A DNA stretch of 28,160 nt from a virus. The position numbers and the translations under genes were made by a program. A model generated the notes under the pieces. The model searched no databases and had not been told where the DNA came from. It saw only the letters and a program-made list of their open reading frames with translations. Positions 13,338 through 19,947 of this stretch are shown here, piece after piece. The stretch covers positions 1 to 28,160 of IMG/VR virus record IMGVR_UViG_3300036770_005527; one strand, 5' to 3'. Positions within the stretch are counted from its first letter, which is position 1. Every line of letters begins with the position of its first letter.

Positions 13338-13937
13338 TTAATGATTATTAATCCATTCAGAAGTAAAATTAAATATTAAACCGCATCTTGGGCCAATAAC
13401 ATCTATTGAATGATAACACTCTTGAGGAAAAAATAAAAAATCTCCCCTACTCATTAAAAATTCTTCTTTAAAACCATTGTCATTAGAAATAATCCACTTT
13501 GTTTCTCCTTCGCACTGTATAGTAAATGCGTCCCAAGGGTCTCTATGCAATCCTACAAATCTATGACCAACTGAGAATTTAGGTCCAGCAAATCCAATCC
13601 CACCTTTTACGCCTTCTGGAAACAATATTTTAGATATGATCAAAGAATCACTTAATATTGATTTAAAATGTGGAAGTAAATCCTGTTTTTGAGGGGCAAA
13701 GTATACTTTATCTATTATTAATGTATTCCCAACAAGTGACTCTTCTTCTTGTGCTGTTGGAGACAGCGATAAATCTTTATGTGTTTGTTGTTTACATGAG
13801 TCATATATGTTATTTAAAAAATTTTCCCAATTAGGTATGCTGTCTTCAGAAATAAAATTTTTAAAAAATACTGGCATAGAAGATCTTTTAGCATTTATAA
13901 AAGCATCTTTTATTTCGTTTTCGGAATAATTTATCAT
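13338..13937 (-). CDS. JmjC/cupin-like 2OG-Fe(II) oxygenase
   Basis: 199 aa. H131-R-D133 in GLHRDPWDAFTIQ and H176 in CYHSIDV give the iron site. The surrounding pattern (HxDxxD-n-GxKxW-n-GDxLxxP-n-H) is that of cupin-like/JmjC hydroxylases such as FIH- or RoxA-type enzymes, not of the P4H type in the main cluster. It would hydroxylate a protein or small molecule. No good ribosome-binding site is visible; TACAAT lies 8 nt upstream of the ATG. It sits between a terminator (13964) and the small-gene operon, apart from but close to the halogenase island. Confidence 0.72.
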   Translation of the reverse strand: MINYSENEIKDAFINAKRSSMPVFFKNFISEDSIPNWENFLNNIYDSCKQQTHKDLSLSPTAQEEESLVGNTLIIDKVYFAPQKQDLLPHFKSILSDSLIISKILFPEGVKGGIGFAGPKFSVGHRFVGLHRDPWDAFTIQCEGETKWIISNDNGFKEEFLMSRGDFLFFPQECYHSIDVIGPRCGLIFNFTSEWINNH

Positions 13938-13963
13938 ATTTTTATATTGTAAAGTTTATATAT

Positions 13964-13990
13964 AGGTGTATGGGAATTTCCCATACACCT
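13964..13990 (-). terminator. 12-bp hairpin terminator after the Ala-rich gene
   Basis: AGGTGTATGGGA (13964-13975) and TCCCATACACCT (13979-13990) pair perfectly around a 3-nt loop, 6 nt after the stop of the 386-aa gene. The following leftward strand is A/T-rich (TATATATAAAC) but not a clean T tract. It likely ends or stabilises the transcript of the secreted protein gene. Confidence 0.75.
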
Positions 13991-13995
13991 AAATA

Positions 13996-15156
13996 TTACT
14001 TAATCAAATTAACCTTTGCAGAAGGGTTTTTCTTATTCCACTTCTTTGCTAATTTATTAAATGCCTTCTTTAGATCCGCAATTGCAGAATCATTATCAGC
14101 CTTAACCTTAGCCAATTCTGCAACGTGTGCAGCAGTAGCGTCTGCCAGAGCCTTGTCAGCAGCAGCCTTTGCAGTTACTGCTTCAGCTTTTAGCTTTGCA
14201 ACTTCAGCATTTGCAGTTACAAGTTCTGCAGCAGCCTTAATCGCAGCAGCGTCAGCCTCAGCCTTAGCATCTGCTAGAGCCTTATCGGCAGCAACCTTAT
14301 CAGCAGCACGTGCTGCCTTTTCTGCAGCAAGATCTGCTTCTTTAGCGGCTAGTTCTGCAGCAAGATCACGAACTGCAATCTCTGCATATGGTGCTAGTGT
14401 ACGAGCAGTTAAACCTGCTACGTCAGCAGACTCTCCATCGCCAGCAGTTGTCAACGAGAACTCTACAAGAGAACGTGTTGAAGTTGTTGGAAGGGTTAGC
14501 TTAAATTCTGCTACTCCAAAGGTTGAAAGAGTTGCACCAGTTGTAGCGGTTGTTGTTTCAAGCGTTCCACCTGATCCAAATACACGACCAGTAATTGACT
14601 TTCCAGAAACCTTGTTTCCGAATACGTCAGTTGCTGTAATTGTGATGGTCTGCTTTGTTCCAGCGGCACCATTTGCGGGAGCTGATACAGCAAGAGTATT
14701 AATCTTGCCGACAGTTCCTTGTACATAATATGTTAGGGTTGTTCCCTGATTTGTCACAACAACAGTACCAATGGCTGTCGTTTTAGTATATACATAAAAC
14801 GTTGCAGTTGTTCCTGTGCCAGTTGCAATTGTAAGGCTTGATGAGCCTGAGCTTGCAGTAACTGGTGCAGCAGCAGCATGCAATGCTGATACGATAGTTG
14901 CATTTGTAGCAGTTACAGTAACGGATGTTCCTGTATCTACAGTTGCAACAAACTTCAAAGCATCAGCAGCATCTACTGTGTTGTCAGAAGGTACTGGTAA
15001 TTGTGCTGGCGTAGCGAGAGCGGAAGCAGTTGTATTCGCAGTTCCGTTAACGTCTAGCGCAACAGTCATTACAGCAGCACTTGCAGGTGTTGCAATAAGT
15101 GTACCCGTAGTCATGGCTGCAACCAAAACTAGAGCGATTTTCTTGAATGATTTCAT
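13996..15156 (-). CDS. Secreted Ala-rich coiled-coil surface protein
   Basis: 386 aa. Residues 1-27 form a textbook signal peptide (KK, hydrophobic core, ATPASA cleavage). Residues 30-265 are Thr/Ser/Gly/Val-rich beta sandwich, probably Ig-like repeats with a DVFGNKVSGK segment. Residues 266-365 are an Ala/Glu/Lys/Asp coiled coil. The last 20 residues are basic (FNKLAKKWNKKNP). I recall this architecture and tail from secreted proteins of freshwater Actinobacteria. By eye it is clearly richer in G+C than its neighbours, which suggests recent capture from a host. It has AAAGGAG upstream and its own terminator. Possible roles are a cell-surface mimic, superinfection block or virion decoration. 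Confidence 0.75.
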   Translation of the reverse strand: MKSFKKIALVLVAAMTTGTLIATPASAAVMTVALDVNGTANTTASALATPAQLPVPSDNTVDAADALKFVATVDTGTSVTVTATNATIVSALHAAAAPVTASSGSSSLTIATGTGTTATFYVYTKTTAIGTVVVTNQGTTLTYYVQGTVGKINTLAVSAPANGAAGTKQTITITATDVFGNKVSGKSITGRVFGSGGTLETTTATTGATLSTFGVAEFKLTLPTTSTRSLVEFSLTTAGDGESADVAGLTARTLAPYAEIAVRDLAAELAAKEADLAAEKAARAADKVAADKALADAKAEADAAAIKAAAELVTANAEVAKLKAEAVTAKAAADKALADATAAHVAELAKVKADNDSAIADLKKAFNKLAKKWNKKNPSAKVNLIK

Positions 15157-15206
15157 TCTTTTTTATTTCTCCTTTTATATTCTACAATCTATTGCGATTG
15201 AGAATT

Positions 15207-15377
15207 CTATTCTAATTCCCACACTCTTACTTGAAAAGAACAGGGGTCTCCGCCTTCGTTCCACTCATATTCTTCTTCTGGAAGCATAGGTGGTCCGTCA
15301 TGTGTATTGCAAAAAACATCTGATATCCAGCCTTTGTCATAACCAAATTTAATCCAATCATCAAAGTTTAGATCCAT
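15207..15377 (-). CDS. 56-aa actinophage-type protein (NTHDGPP motif)
   Basis: Begins MDLNFDDWIKFGYDKGW, with CNTHDGPP near residues 23-30, a run of Glu, and GGDPC before the end. I recall this C-THDGxP-EEE-GxDPC pattern as a frequent small protein of actinophages and their hosts, without known function. Two Cys and one His could bind metal. It overlaps the 3' end of the thioredoxin gene by 10 nt. Confidence 0.7.
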   Translation of the reverse strand: MDLNFDDWIKFGYDKGWISDVFCNTHDGPPMLPEEEYEWNEGGDPCSFQVRVWELE

Positions 15378-15670
15378 TCTTTAATCTCCTCCATCATAAT
15401 ATGTTTAGGCTTGGCACCAATAATTTTTTTTACTGGCTTTCCGTCTTTAAACAATATGGTGGTAGGGATACTTGTGACATGATGTTCGACAGACTTAATA
15501 AGTTCATTGTCGACATTCAATTTTCCCAACCATATTCCAGTTTCTTGAGAAACTTCTTCAATGATTGGAGAAAACATTTTACATGGCCTACACCATTCGG
15601 CCCAAAAATCTATCATTATCAACTTATGTGTTGCTATAATGTCATCAAAATTATCATCTGTTACAATCAT
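15368..15670 (-). CDS. Thioredoxin
   Basis: 100 aa, full thioredoxin length. The active site is WCRPC (C27, C30), Arg replacing the usual Gly, which may shift its redox potential; the cis-Pro is P69 in TSIPT. The fold pattern (FWAEWC, KLNVD, PTTILFKDGKPV, GA) is intact. It reduces disulfides in the cytoplasm; in phages it can support ribonucleotide reductase or peroxidases. It overlaps the glycosylase-like gene upstream by 4 nt. The three peroxidase-type proteins elsewhere in the window are possible partners. Confidence 0.9.
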   Translation of the reverse strand: MIVTDDNFDDIIATHKLIMIDFWAEWCRPCKMFSPIIEEVSQETGIWLGKLNVDNELIKSVEHHVTSIPTTILFKDGKPVKKIIGAKPKHIMMEEIKEWI

Positions 15671-16137
15671 AACGCCTCAACATGAGTTGGCCAATAATAG
15701 CTGCAGGACACGCAGCAAGTATATCCTAGTTGTCTATAATCCGCAAACTCTGAATAAAAATAATACTTATCTGGGTCTTTTTCATATAATCTACCCTTGT
15801 GAGAGTAATGAAGGCGCTCATCTCCTAGCCACCAAGGAGCTTCTGATTCAAGCATCATGAAGTTATCTTGATAAATTTGTTCGAACTGTTCCATTGTGCT
15901 GTTTTTATAGCCTCTCATGATGATCTCTTTAACGATAGACTCATTATATAAGAATAGCCAGTCTTCATGCCCCCGCCACATTTTTACTGCAGGATGATTT
16001 TTCCATGCACCAGAACTATAAAGCCCAGCTAAAGACTTTAGCACTTGTAAATTTTCAACACTTTGCTTGATTAATCTTTTTCTGTCTAAGTGTTTAGCAG
16101 TTTTTGCGAAGTTTTTATGAGGTAAAAAGGTTTGCAT
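15667..16137 (-). CDS. Pyrimidine-dimer DNA glycosylase-like protein
   Basis: 156 aa. It begins MQTFLPHKNFAKTAKHLDRKRL and carries NHPAVKMWRGHEDWL and HYSHKGRLYEKDPDKY. This pattern (Leu-Asp-Arg-Lys-Arg near the start, NHPA-x-x-MWRG, S-H-K-x-x-L) is that of phage proteins annotated as pyrimidine-dimer glycosylase (Pyr_excise family, related to T4 endonuclease V). It would cut at UV-induced dimers, useful to a phage in sunlit water. Two Cys pairs near the C-terminus (CCVSC) are unusual. The promoter at 16144 puts its ATG 6 nt after the -10 box, so it is probably leaderless. Confidence 0.75.
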   Translation of the reverse strand: MQTFLPHKNFAKTAKHLDRKRLIKQSVENLQVLKSLAGLYSSGAWKNHPAVKMWRGHEDWLFLYNESIVKEIIMRGYKNSTMEQFEQIYQDNFMMLESEAPWWLGDERLHYSHKGRLYEKDPDKYYFYSEFADYRQLGYTCCVSCSYYWPTHVEAL

Positions 16138-16143
16138 AAGTGT

Positions 16144-16172
16144 ATTCTACTAAATTGATATTATCTAGTCAA
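16144..16172 (-). promoter_or_regulatory. Leaderless promoter of the glycosylase/thioredoxin unit
   Basis: TTGACT (16167-16172), 17 nt, TAGAAT (16144-16149), 6 nt, ATG 16137. The -35 overlaps the stop of the 70-aa gene. Confidence 0.75.
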
Positions 16173-16377
16173 TAGACTTTAATTCTTCAGCAGCGTCATT
16201 AAACTTTTGCATAAATAGCTGTATCACAAAGAATGTGGTTTCACCTGCATTTTTTGCCATTGCTTCAGAAGATTCTGAATTTTTTTCATTTTCTGGTAAA
16301 GCGTTGTACCATTTTTGATAAAGAGAAGCAGAAACCTCTTTAATAATTTCTTCTAAAACTGTCATATTATTACCCAT
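16165..16377 (-). CDS. 70-aa helical hypothetical protein
   Basis: Not recognised. Nearly all-helical and acidic, with an aromatic patch (TTFFVIQLFMQKF) that could mediate dimerisation. Two starts are possible: ATG 16377, overlapping the subtilase stop by 8 nt, and ATG 16365, 5 nt after it. I keep the longer one. Co-transcribed with the subtilase. Confidence 0.6.
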   Translation of the reverse strand: MGNNMTVLEEIIKEVSASLYQKWYNALPENEKNSESSEAMAKNAGETTFFVIQLFMQKFNDAAEELKSID

Positions 16378-17284
16378 TTATAATTTTATCCATATCTATT
16401 ACTTTTCCTAACATCCCTTTAGAGTTAGTTATTTGATACATGTTGCTATAAATTAATTTATTTATATCCTTTACATTATATTCTGGATATCTATTTAATA
16501 TTTTTATAAAATTTGCTGCTGCAATTTGAGTAGAAATAGAGGTACCCTTTTGCTTCTCCTCTACCCCTCCTGGGCTAACAACATTGTAGTTTATCTTTTC
16601 CCACACGTCTATTAGAGTCTTATCATAATTACTATATTCAGAAACCGTACCGTCATCTTCATAACCTCCTACTGCTACAGCCTCTGGTATGCAGGCTGGC
16701 CAATCTATTCTGCTATGATCAGACTGATTGCCAGCTGGTAAAAATACTGGTATGCCTCTAGCCAGTAGGTACTGAATATAATAATTATTTACAGTAAAAG
16801 GGCAATAGTTTTTATATTTTTTACCAAAGTTGTGGCTGCCCTGCGACATAGAAACAGCTTTTATATTATATTGTTTGTGGTTATCTAATACCCACTTAAG
16901 TGCATTAGGTAGGGTTTTAGAGGTAGTAGGTCTTCTTGAACCATTGTTATAGTGTCCTATTATTCTGATAAAAACTATATTTAAATCACTATTTGACTTT
17001 ATGGCAACAGATGTCATTTGAGTTCCATGTTTAAACCCATTAGATCTTATTATTTTGTCTGGTAATGAGGCTGCTTTAGGCCCCTCCATAAAAGATTTAC
17101 CGTTTGAACAGTATGGTCCATCTAGTATGCATACTTCATGAATAACTTTTTCTTTAATATCTAAAATAGAGGTATCCAACGCTGTATCTATAATAGCTAA
17201 AGATCCAGTATTAGAACTTGCCTTTGAACCATATTGAATTGGAAATAGTAATATCAAAATAGTAATAACAAGTATCTTTTTCAT
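16370..17284 (-). CDS. Secreted subtilisin-like serine protease (S8)
   Basis: 304 aa. Signal peptide at 1-22 (MKKILVITILILLF core). The catalytic triad is D33 (IIDTALD), H86 (HGTQM) and S249 (GTSIST), with the oxyanion Asn at N186 (PAGN). All are in the order and spacing of subtilases, though the N-terminal part is short, with no propeptide. The S249 motif is GTSIS in place of GTSMA, a common divergence. It should act outside the cell; four Cys suggest disulfides. The promoter at 17291 places the ATG 6 nt after the -10, so it is leaderless. Possible roles are processing of host surface proteins or nutrient scavenging during infection. Confidence 0.88.
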   Translation of the reverse strand: MKKILVITILILLFPIQYGSKASSNTGSLAIIDTALDTSILDIKEKVIHEVCILDGPYCSNGKSFMEGPKAASLPDKIIRSNGFKHGTQMTSVAIKSNSDLNIVFIRIIGHYNNGSRRPTTSKTLPNALKWVLDNHKQYNIKAVSMSQGSHNFGKKYKNYCPFTVNNYYIQYLLARGIPVFLPAGNQSDHSRIDWPACIPEAVAVGGYEDDGTVSEYSNYDKTLIDVWEKINYNVVSPGGVEEKQKGTSISTQIAAANFIKILNRYPEYNVKDINKLIYSNMYQITNSKGMLGKVIDMDKIING

Positions 17285-17290
17285 AAGATA

Positions 17291-17319
17291 ATATTACTAA
17301 ATTATGCGATTACTGTCAA
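17291..17319 (-). promoter_or_regulatory. Leaderless promoter of the subtilase
   Basis: TTGACA (17314-17319), 17 nt, TAATAT (17291-17296), 6 nt, ATG 17284. It follows the stop of the 56-aa gene by a few bases. Confidence 0.8.
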
Positions 17320-17322
17320 TAG

Positions 17323-17493
17323 TTATTGTTGTGGTGGCAGTCTACGTGGATACCATTTTCCAGCATCCATATTTTGTGACTTTAATTCTTGTGCTTGAAC
17401 AAATCCGTGCATAATTTCATGCATTAAATCTATTTCTATTCTAAGCTTATACAATTCAAGTTCAAGCTGGTTTATTCTATCTCTGTTTCTCAC
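17323..17493 (-). CDS. 56-aa coiled-coil mini-protein
   Basis: Begins with GTG 17493, overlapping the TGA of the zinc-ribbon gene (GTGA). Residues 3-35 form a heptad-like amphipathic helix (RINQLELELYKLRIE), then a short Pro/Arg tail. Met/His-rich MHEIMHGF in the middle. Coupling to the upstream gene supports translation; function unknown. Confidence 0.6.
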   Translation of the reverse strand: MRNRDRINQLELELYKLRIEIDLMHEIMHGFVQAQELKSQNMDAGKWYPRRLPPQQ

Positions 17494-17714
17494 TCTGATC
17501 CGTCTCTATCAATAGGCGTTGGTGCCGTTGCAAGTGTACCGCATTCGGCACACTCCATGTCTAAGAAATAACTTGCTATCTCAAAGTTATAAAAAATTAC
17601 TTTTAAGTTCCATACTTCACATCCGCATGGGCATATATGGGTTGGGACTCCTCTAACATCCATTGATCTACTATAATCTGGATAAAGATCATTAATGTCT
17701 TTAGGTTCTTCCAT
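17490..17714 (-). CDS. Zinc-ribbon protein, 74 aa
   Basis: CPCGC at about residues 28-32 and CAECG at 54-58 form a four-Cys zinc ribbon. The segment between (IASYFLDMEC) and the ATAPTPID tail match a small protein that I recall from many actinophages. The ATG is exactly 6 nt after TATAAT (17721-17726), with TTTACA 17 nt further upstream, so it is probably leaderless. It may be a transcription-associated zinc protein; function unproven. Confidence 0.75.
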   Translation of the reverse strand: MEEPKDINDLYPDYSRSMDVRGVPTHICPCGCEVWNLKVIFYNFEIASYFLDMECAECGTLATAPTPIDRDGSE

Positions 17715-17720
17715 AAAAGA

Positions 17721-17749
17721 ATTATACCTTATACCTCTATTATTGTAAA
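17721..17749 (-). promoter_or_regulatory. Leaderless promoter inside the Ntn hydrolase gene end
   Basis: TTTACA (17744-17749), 17 nt, TATAAT (17721-17726), 6 nt, ATG 17714. The -35 lies in the last codons of the Ntn hydrolase gene. Confidence 0.78.
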
Positions 17750-18295
17750 GGGAGGTTTTACGCTCATAATAAATTTTGATGCCGCTTCTAGCGCTATTCT
17801 GACACGTTTACGTGGGGTTTTAATAGAAGATGTTGAGGCAAGTGATCCTAGCGCTATTTGCTGTCCGCTTCCTTCAGCATAATAATCAGTACTTAACTCT
17901 GATACGTGATAGTCTACATCCATAGAAAATATTCTTCCTGTGTTTTGAACAGCAATTATTATAATTCCACCCTCATCCCCATCTTCGGTGTTTGAGCCAA
18001 ATTTTCCGTATCCATTTTCCTGGTAAGCTTCTTTGACAGACTCTACAAATTTGGTACGCATGAACTTGTCTAAGTTTTTAAATCCTGCAGTAGGCTTATA
18101 AATTGGTGGAGTCCAGTTGTACTGCAATATCTGTCCCATTCTAAAACTATCAACAAACCCTATACCAAATTGACCTACTTTAAAAACTTTTGGATCTGTT
18201 ACTTGTAAAACAAGTCCAGACTTATCATCTGATGCGGCGGAGTCTCCGCCAAGATATACTTTATTTCCATGAGATAGGGCTACTATGCAGGTCAT
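17729..18295 (-). CDS. Ntn-hydrolase, proteasome-beta/HslV-like
   Basis: 188 aa. The product starts MTCIVAL, so removal of Met would expose Thr as the nucleophile. Counting from that Thr, D17 (GGDSAAS) and a Lys at 35 (DPKVF) match the Thr1/Asp17/Lys33 proteasome triad. YAEGSGQQIALGSL matches the GSG-x-x-ALG turn of the family. There is no propeptide, as in HslV. Actinobacteria carry a proteasome, and phages of this group often encode such stand-alone subunits. No ATPase partner (HslU, Mpa) is visible here. It could be a protease, or an amidohydrolase of the same fold. Confidence 0.8.
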   Translation of the reverse strand: MTCIVALSHGNKVYLGGDSAASDDKSGLVLQVTDPKVFKVGQFGIGFVDSFRMGQILQYNWTPPIYKPTAGFKNLDKFMRTKFVESVKEAYQENGYGKFGSNTEDGDEGGIIIIAVQNTGRIFSMDVDYHVSELSTDYYAEGSGQQIALGSLASTSSIKTPRKRVRIALEAASKFIMSVKPPFTIIEV

Positions 18296-18308
18296 ATACC
18301 CTATTTTA

Positions 18309-18632
18309 CTATTTTAAATATTCCGAGTCCAGCTCCTCGTGCATTTCTATATGATTAAGCATTGTCAGGGCATTTTCTAATTCCGCCTTAAGGGCAATTA
18401 ATTCCTGAATTGAAGAATAATATTTATCCTTCCATTGATTTAATTCTTTTTCTAACTGATATAATTCTATTTTTAGGTCTTTTACCTCTAATTTTAGATG
18501 GTCTTTTTCTCGCTCTTCCCGCCTTATTTTTTCTTTTTTAGAATCTCTAAGCCCTGCAATTACAGCAGTTCCCATACCACTTAAAACAGCCGCTAAAAGC
18601 GACAAAACAATTGTCACATAATTAATTTCCAT
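18309..18632 (-). CDS. Membrane-anchored coiled-coil protein
   Basis: 107 aa. One N-terminal helix (about residues 6-27, with GMGTAVIAG) is followed by a basic patch (KKEKIRREEREK) and a long coiled coil (residues 40-92). The layout, a short anchor plus an extended cytoplasmic coil, is like phage Rz/spanin-type or septum-associated proteins. No lipobox or second membrane segment. TATAAT lies 9 nt before the ATG but its -35 is weak. Function unknown. Confidence 0.65.
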   Translation of the reverse strand: MEINYVTIVLSLLAAVLSGMGTAVIAGLRDSKKEKIRREEREKDHLKLEVKDLKIELYQLEKELNQWKDKYYSSIQELIALKAELENALTMLNHIEMHEELDSEYLK

Positions 18633-18660
18633 TATGTAACAATTATACCTTATAATTAAA

Positions 18661-18897
18661 CTAAATTAATAATTCAGACGCTGTAATTTCATTTCCAAGA
18701 TATCTTTTTTTCTGAATAATATCTTTTACAGTGTCATGTCCGTTTGATCTTCCTGCTAAAATTACCGCCCATCTTGGTTCGTATTTAGCGTCTATGCATG
18801 TCTGGCATAAAAATAAATTAATATTTAAAACAGTTGATTGTTTTAACGATAGTTTATTTTTACTTTTGTTGCAGGAATAGCACAATATTTTTTCCAT
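18661..18897 (-). CDS. Zinc-finger protein, 78 aa (actinophage type)
   Basis: CYSC (residues 6-9) and CQTC (31-34) give a four-Cys zinc site. The tail EPRWAVILAGRSNG and the KKRYLGNEI segment match a conserved actinophage small protein that I recall, of unknown function. Its start is 1 nt downstream of the preceding gene's stop. It may bind nucleic acid or a protein partner. Confidence 0.75.
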   Translation of the reverse strand: MEKILCYSCNKSKNKLSLKQSTVLNINLFLCQTCIDAKYEPRWAVILAGRSNGHDTVKDIIQKKRYLGNEITASELLI

Positions 18898-19056
18898 TTA
18901 CTCTCCTATAAAAAGCAAATCGTCATTTTCCAATAGCTCCTCGTATTGGATTCCATCTATTTCATATTTTACCATTGAGGCAAAGGCTCCCATCTTTTCG
19001 ACAGTGCCGTATACTTGTTCTGATTGTATATATACATTAATTGATTGATTTTCCAC
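18898..19056 (-). CDS. 52-aa hypothetical protein
   Basis: Starts at GTG 19056, with GAGGGGG 6 nt upstream inside the end of the preceding gene, which it overlaps by 20 nt. The product is acidic, with a beta-rich first half (INVYIQSEQVYGTVEK) and an acidic helix at the end. No family recognised. It could be a small OB- or SH3-like fold, but that is only a guess from the strand pattern. Confidence 0.6.
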   Translation of the reverse strand: MENQSINVYIQSEQVYGTVEKMGAFASMVKYEIDGIQYEELLENDDLLFIGE

Positions 19057-19357
19057 CAGGAACCCCCTCAAGTTCGCATCTTACACCGTATGATTCAATC
19101 ATCTTTTTTACCTTCATAACATAATCTATAACTTCTTCTTTTTTACTTCCAGTAAACTGTATAAAGTTATCCTCATATAATCTTAAGGCGAGAAAATCTG
19201 GATATTTAACTACATCCATCATGAGAAGCAGTGGCTTCTTTATTTCTCTAAGTTTCTTTTTCATTTCTTCGTTGTAAAATACTGGCTTGTTAGGTTCACC
19301 AGTCCACAGGTTTACTCCATGTTTAAAATGACCTTTGTCATATAAATTAGAATTCAC
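19037..19357 (-). CDS. Hypothetical protein, 106 aa
   Basis: Not recognised. A mixed alpha/beta protein with a run of helix (EEMKKKLREIKKPLLLMMDVV) and a likely beta-sheet core (YPDFLALRLYEDNFIQF). It overlaps WhiB by 11 nt and is read from the same promoter at 19910-19939. WhiB-linked position and size suggest an early regulatory or takeover protein, but no motif shows this. Confidence 0.65.
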   Translation of the reverse strand: MNSNLYDKGHFKHGVNLWTGEPNKPVFYNEEMKKKLREIKKPLLLMMDVVKYPDFLALRLYEDNFIQFTGSKKEEVIDYVMKVKKMIESYGVRCELEGVPGGKSIN

Positions 19358-19661
19358 TGTGCCTCTTTTTTAATTCTGCCCAAATTTGTTTAGTCTTATG
19401 AGAATTTCTCATTTTATCCAATGAACCAGAGCTCAAATATACTCCGCCCCAAACTCCGTACTCATTATTTTCTATTCCAGATTCATAACACATGTTGATC
19501 ACTGGGCAAGACAAACATGCTTGATCTATATTTTTAGCTATATTAATATCTAGTTCATATTTATCAAAAAATAAATTAGTATCTATACCTCTACAGGCAG
19601 CTAGATGCCACCAGTTAATAGACTCTTCATCTGTATTTAAATTATTTAAAATATTTGACAT
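19347..19661 (-). CDS. whiB: WhiB-like iron-sulfur regulator
   Basis: 104 aa. Four cysteines C23, C49, C52 and C58 in the WhiB order C-n-C-x2-C-x5-C bind a [4Fe-4S] cluster. WWHLAAC before the first Cys and the turn GVWGG (69-73) followed by a basic C-terminus (KMRNSHKTK) complete the family signature. WhiB proteins are limited to Actinobacteria and their phages, so this gene is the best host marker in the window. It would act with the host sigma factor. It overlaps its upstream neighbour by 20 nt. Confidence 0.93.
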   Translation of the reverse strand: MSNILNNLNTDEESINWWHLAACRGIDTNLFFDKYELDINIAKNIDQACLSCPVINMCYESGIENNEYGVWGGVYLSSGSLDKMRNSHKTKQIWAELKKRHSEF

Positions 19662-19875
19662 ATTTTAGCGGAAGAGACCATGTCCCTTTATCGTTAATTG
19701 AGATAGTATTTGCTATTCCCCAACTATTATTTCTAAATACACCATCTGTATTTGAATATCCGCCTATATCTTTTTTCCATATAATAAAATTATAGTTATC
19801 CCAATAGGTATCTACATTTTTATTTGATATTTTTTTACGAAGTATCTCTACCCCATTTTCATATAAGTGCAGCAT
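19642..19875 (-). CDS. 77-aa hypothetical protein upstream of whiB
   Basis: Not recognised. A small beta-rich protein with several Trp/Tyr/Asn and a WGIAN motif near residue 52. First gene of the whiB unit: the promoter at 19910 gives a leader of about 28 nt, but no clear ribosome-binding site precedes the ATG. From memory, proteins of this look recur in actinophages. Confidence 0.6.
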   Translation of the reverse strand: MLHLYENGVEILRKKISNKNVDTYWDNYNFIIWKKDIGGYSNTDGVFRNNSWGIANTISINDKGTWSLPLKYVKYFK

Positions 19876-19909
19876 TGGTCCAATTTGTATTGTTTTGTAC
19901 CTATATACT

Positions 19910-19939
19910 ATTATACAGGAATTAAATAGCGGTTGTCAA
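19910..19939 (-). promoter_or_regulatory. Promoter of the whiB operon
   Basis: TTGACA (19934-19939), 18 nt, TATAAT (19910-19915), both perfect. It lies in the 72-bp gap after the GPx-like gene. It should read 19875, whiB and the genes down to about 17729. Confidence 0.88.
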
Positions 19940-19947
19940 CTATTTTA

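Noticed and set aside
13970-14728. Long plus-strand ORF of 252 aa, rich in Ala and Ser
   Set aside because: It is the mirror of the Ala-rich coiled-coil gene on the minus strand; repeated GCA/GCC codons leave the opposite strand open. No ribosome-binding site or promoter supports it.
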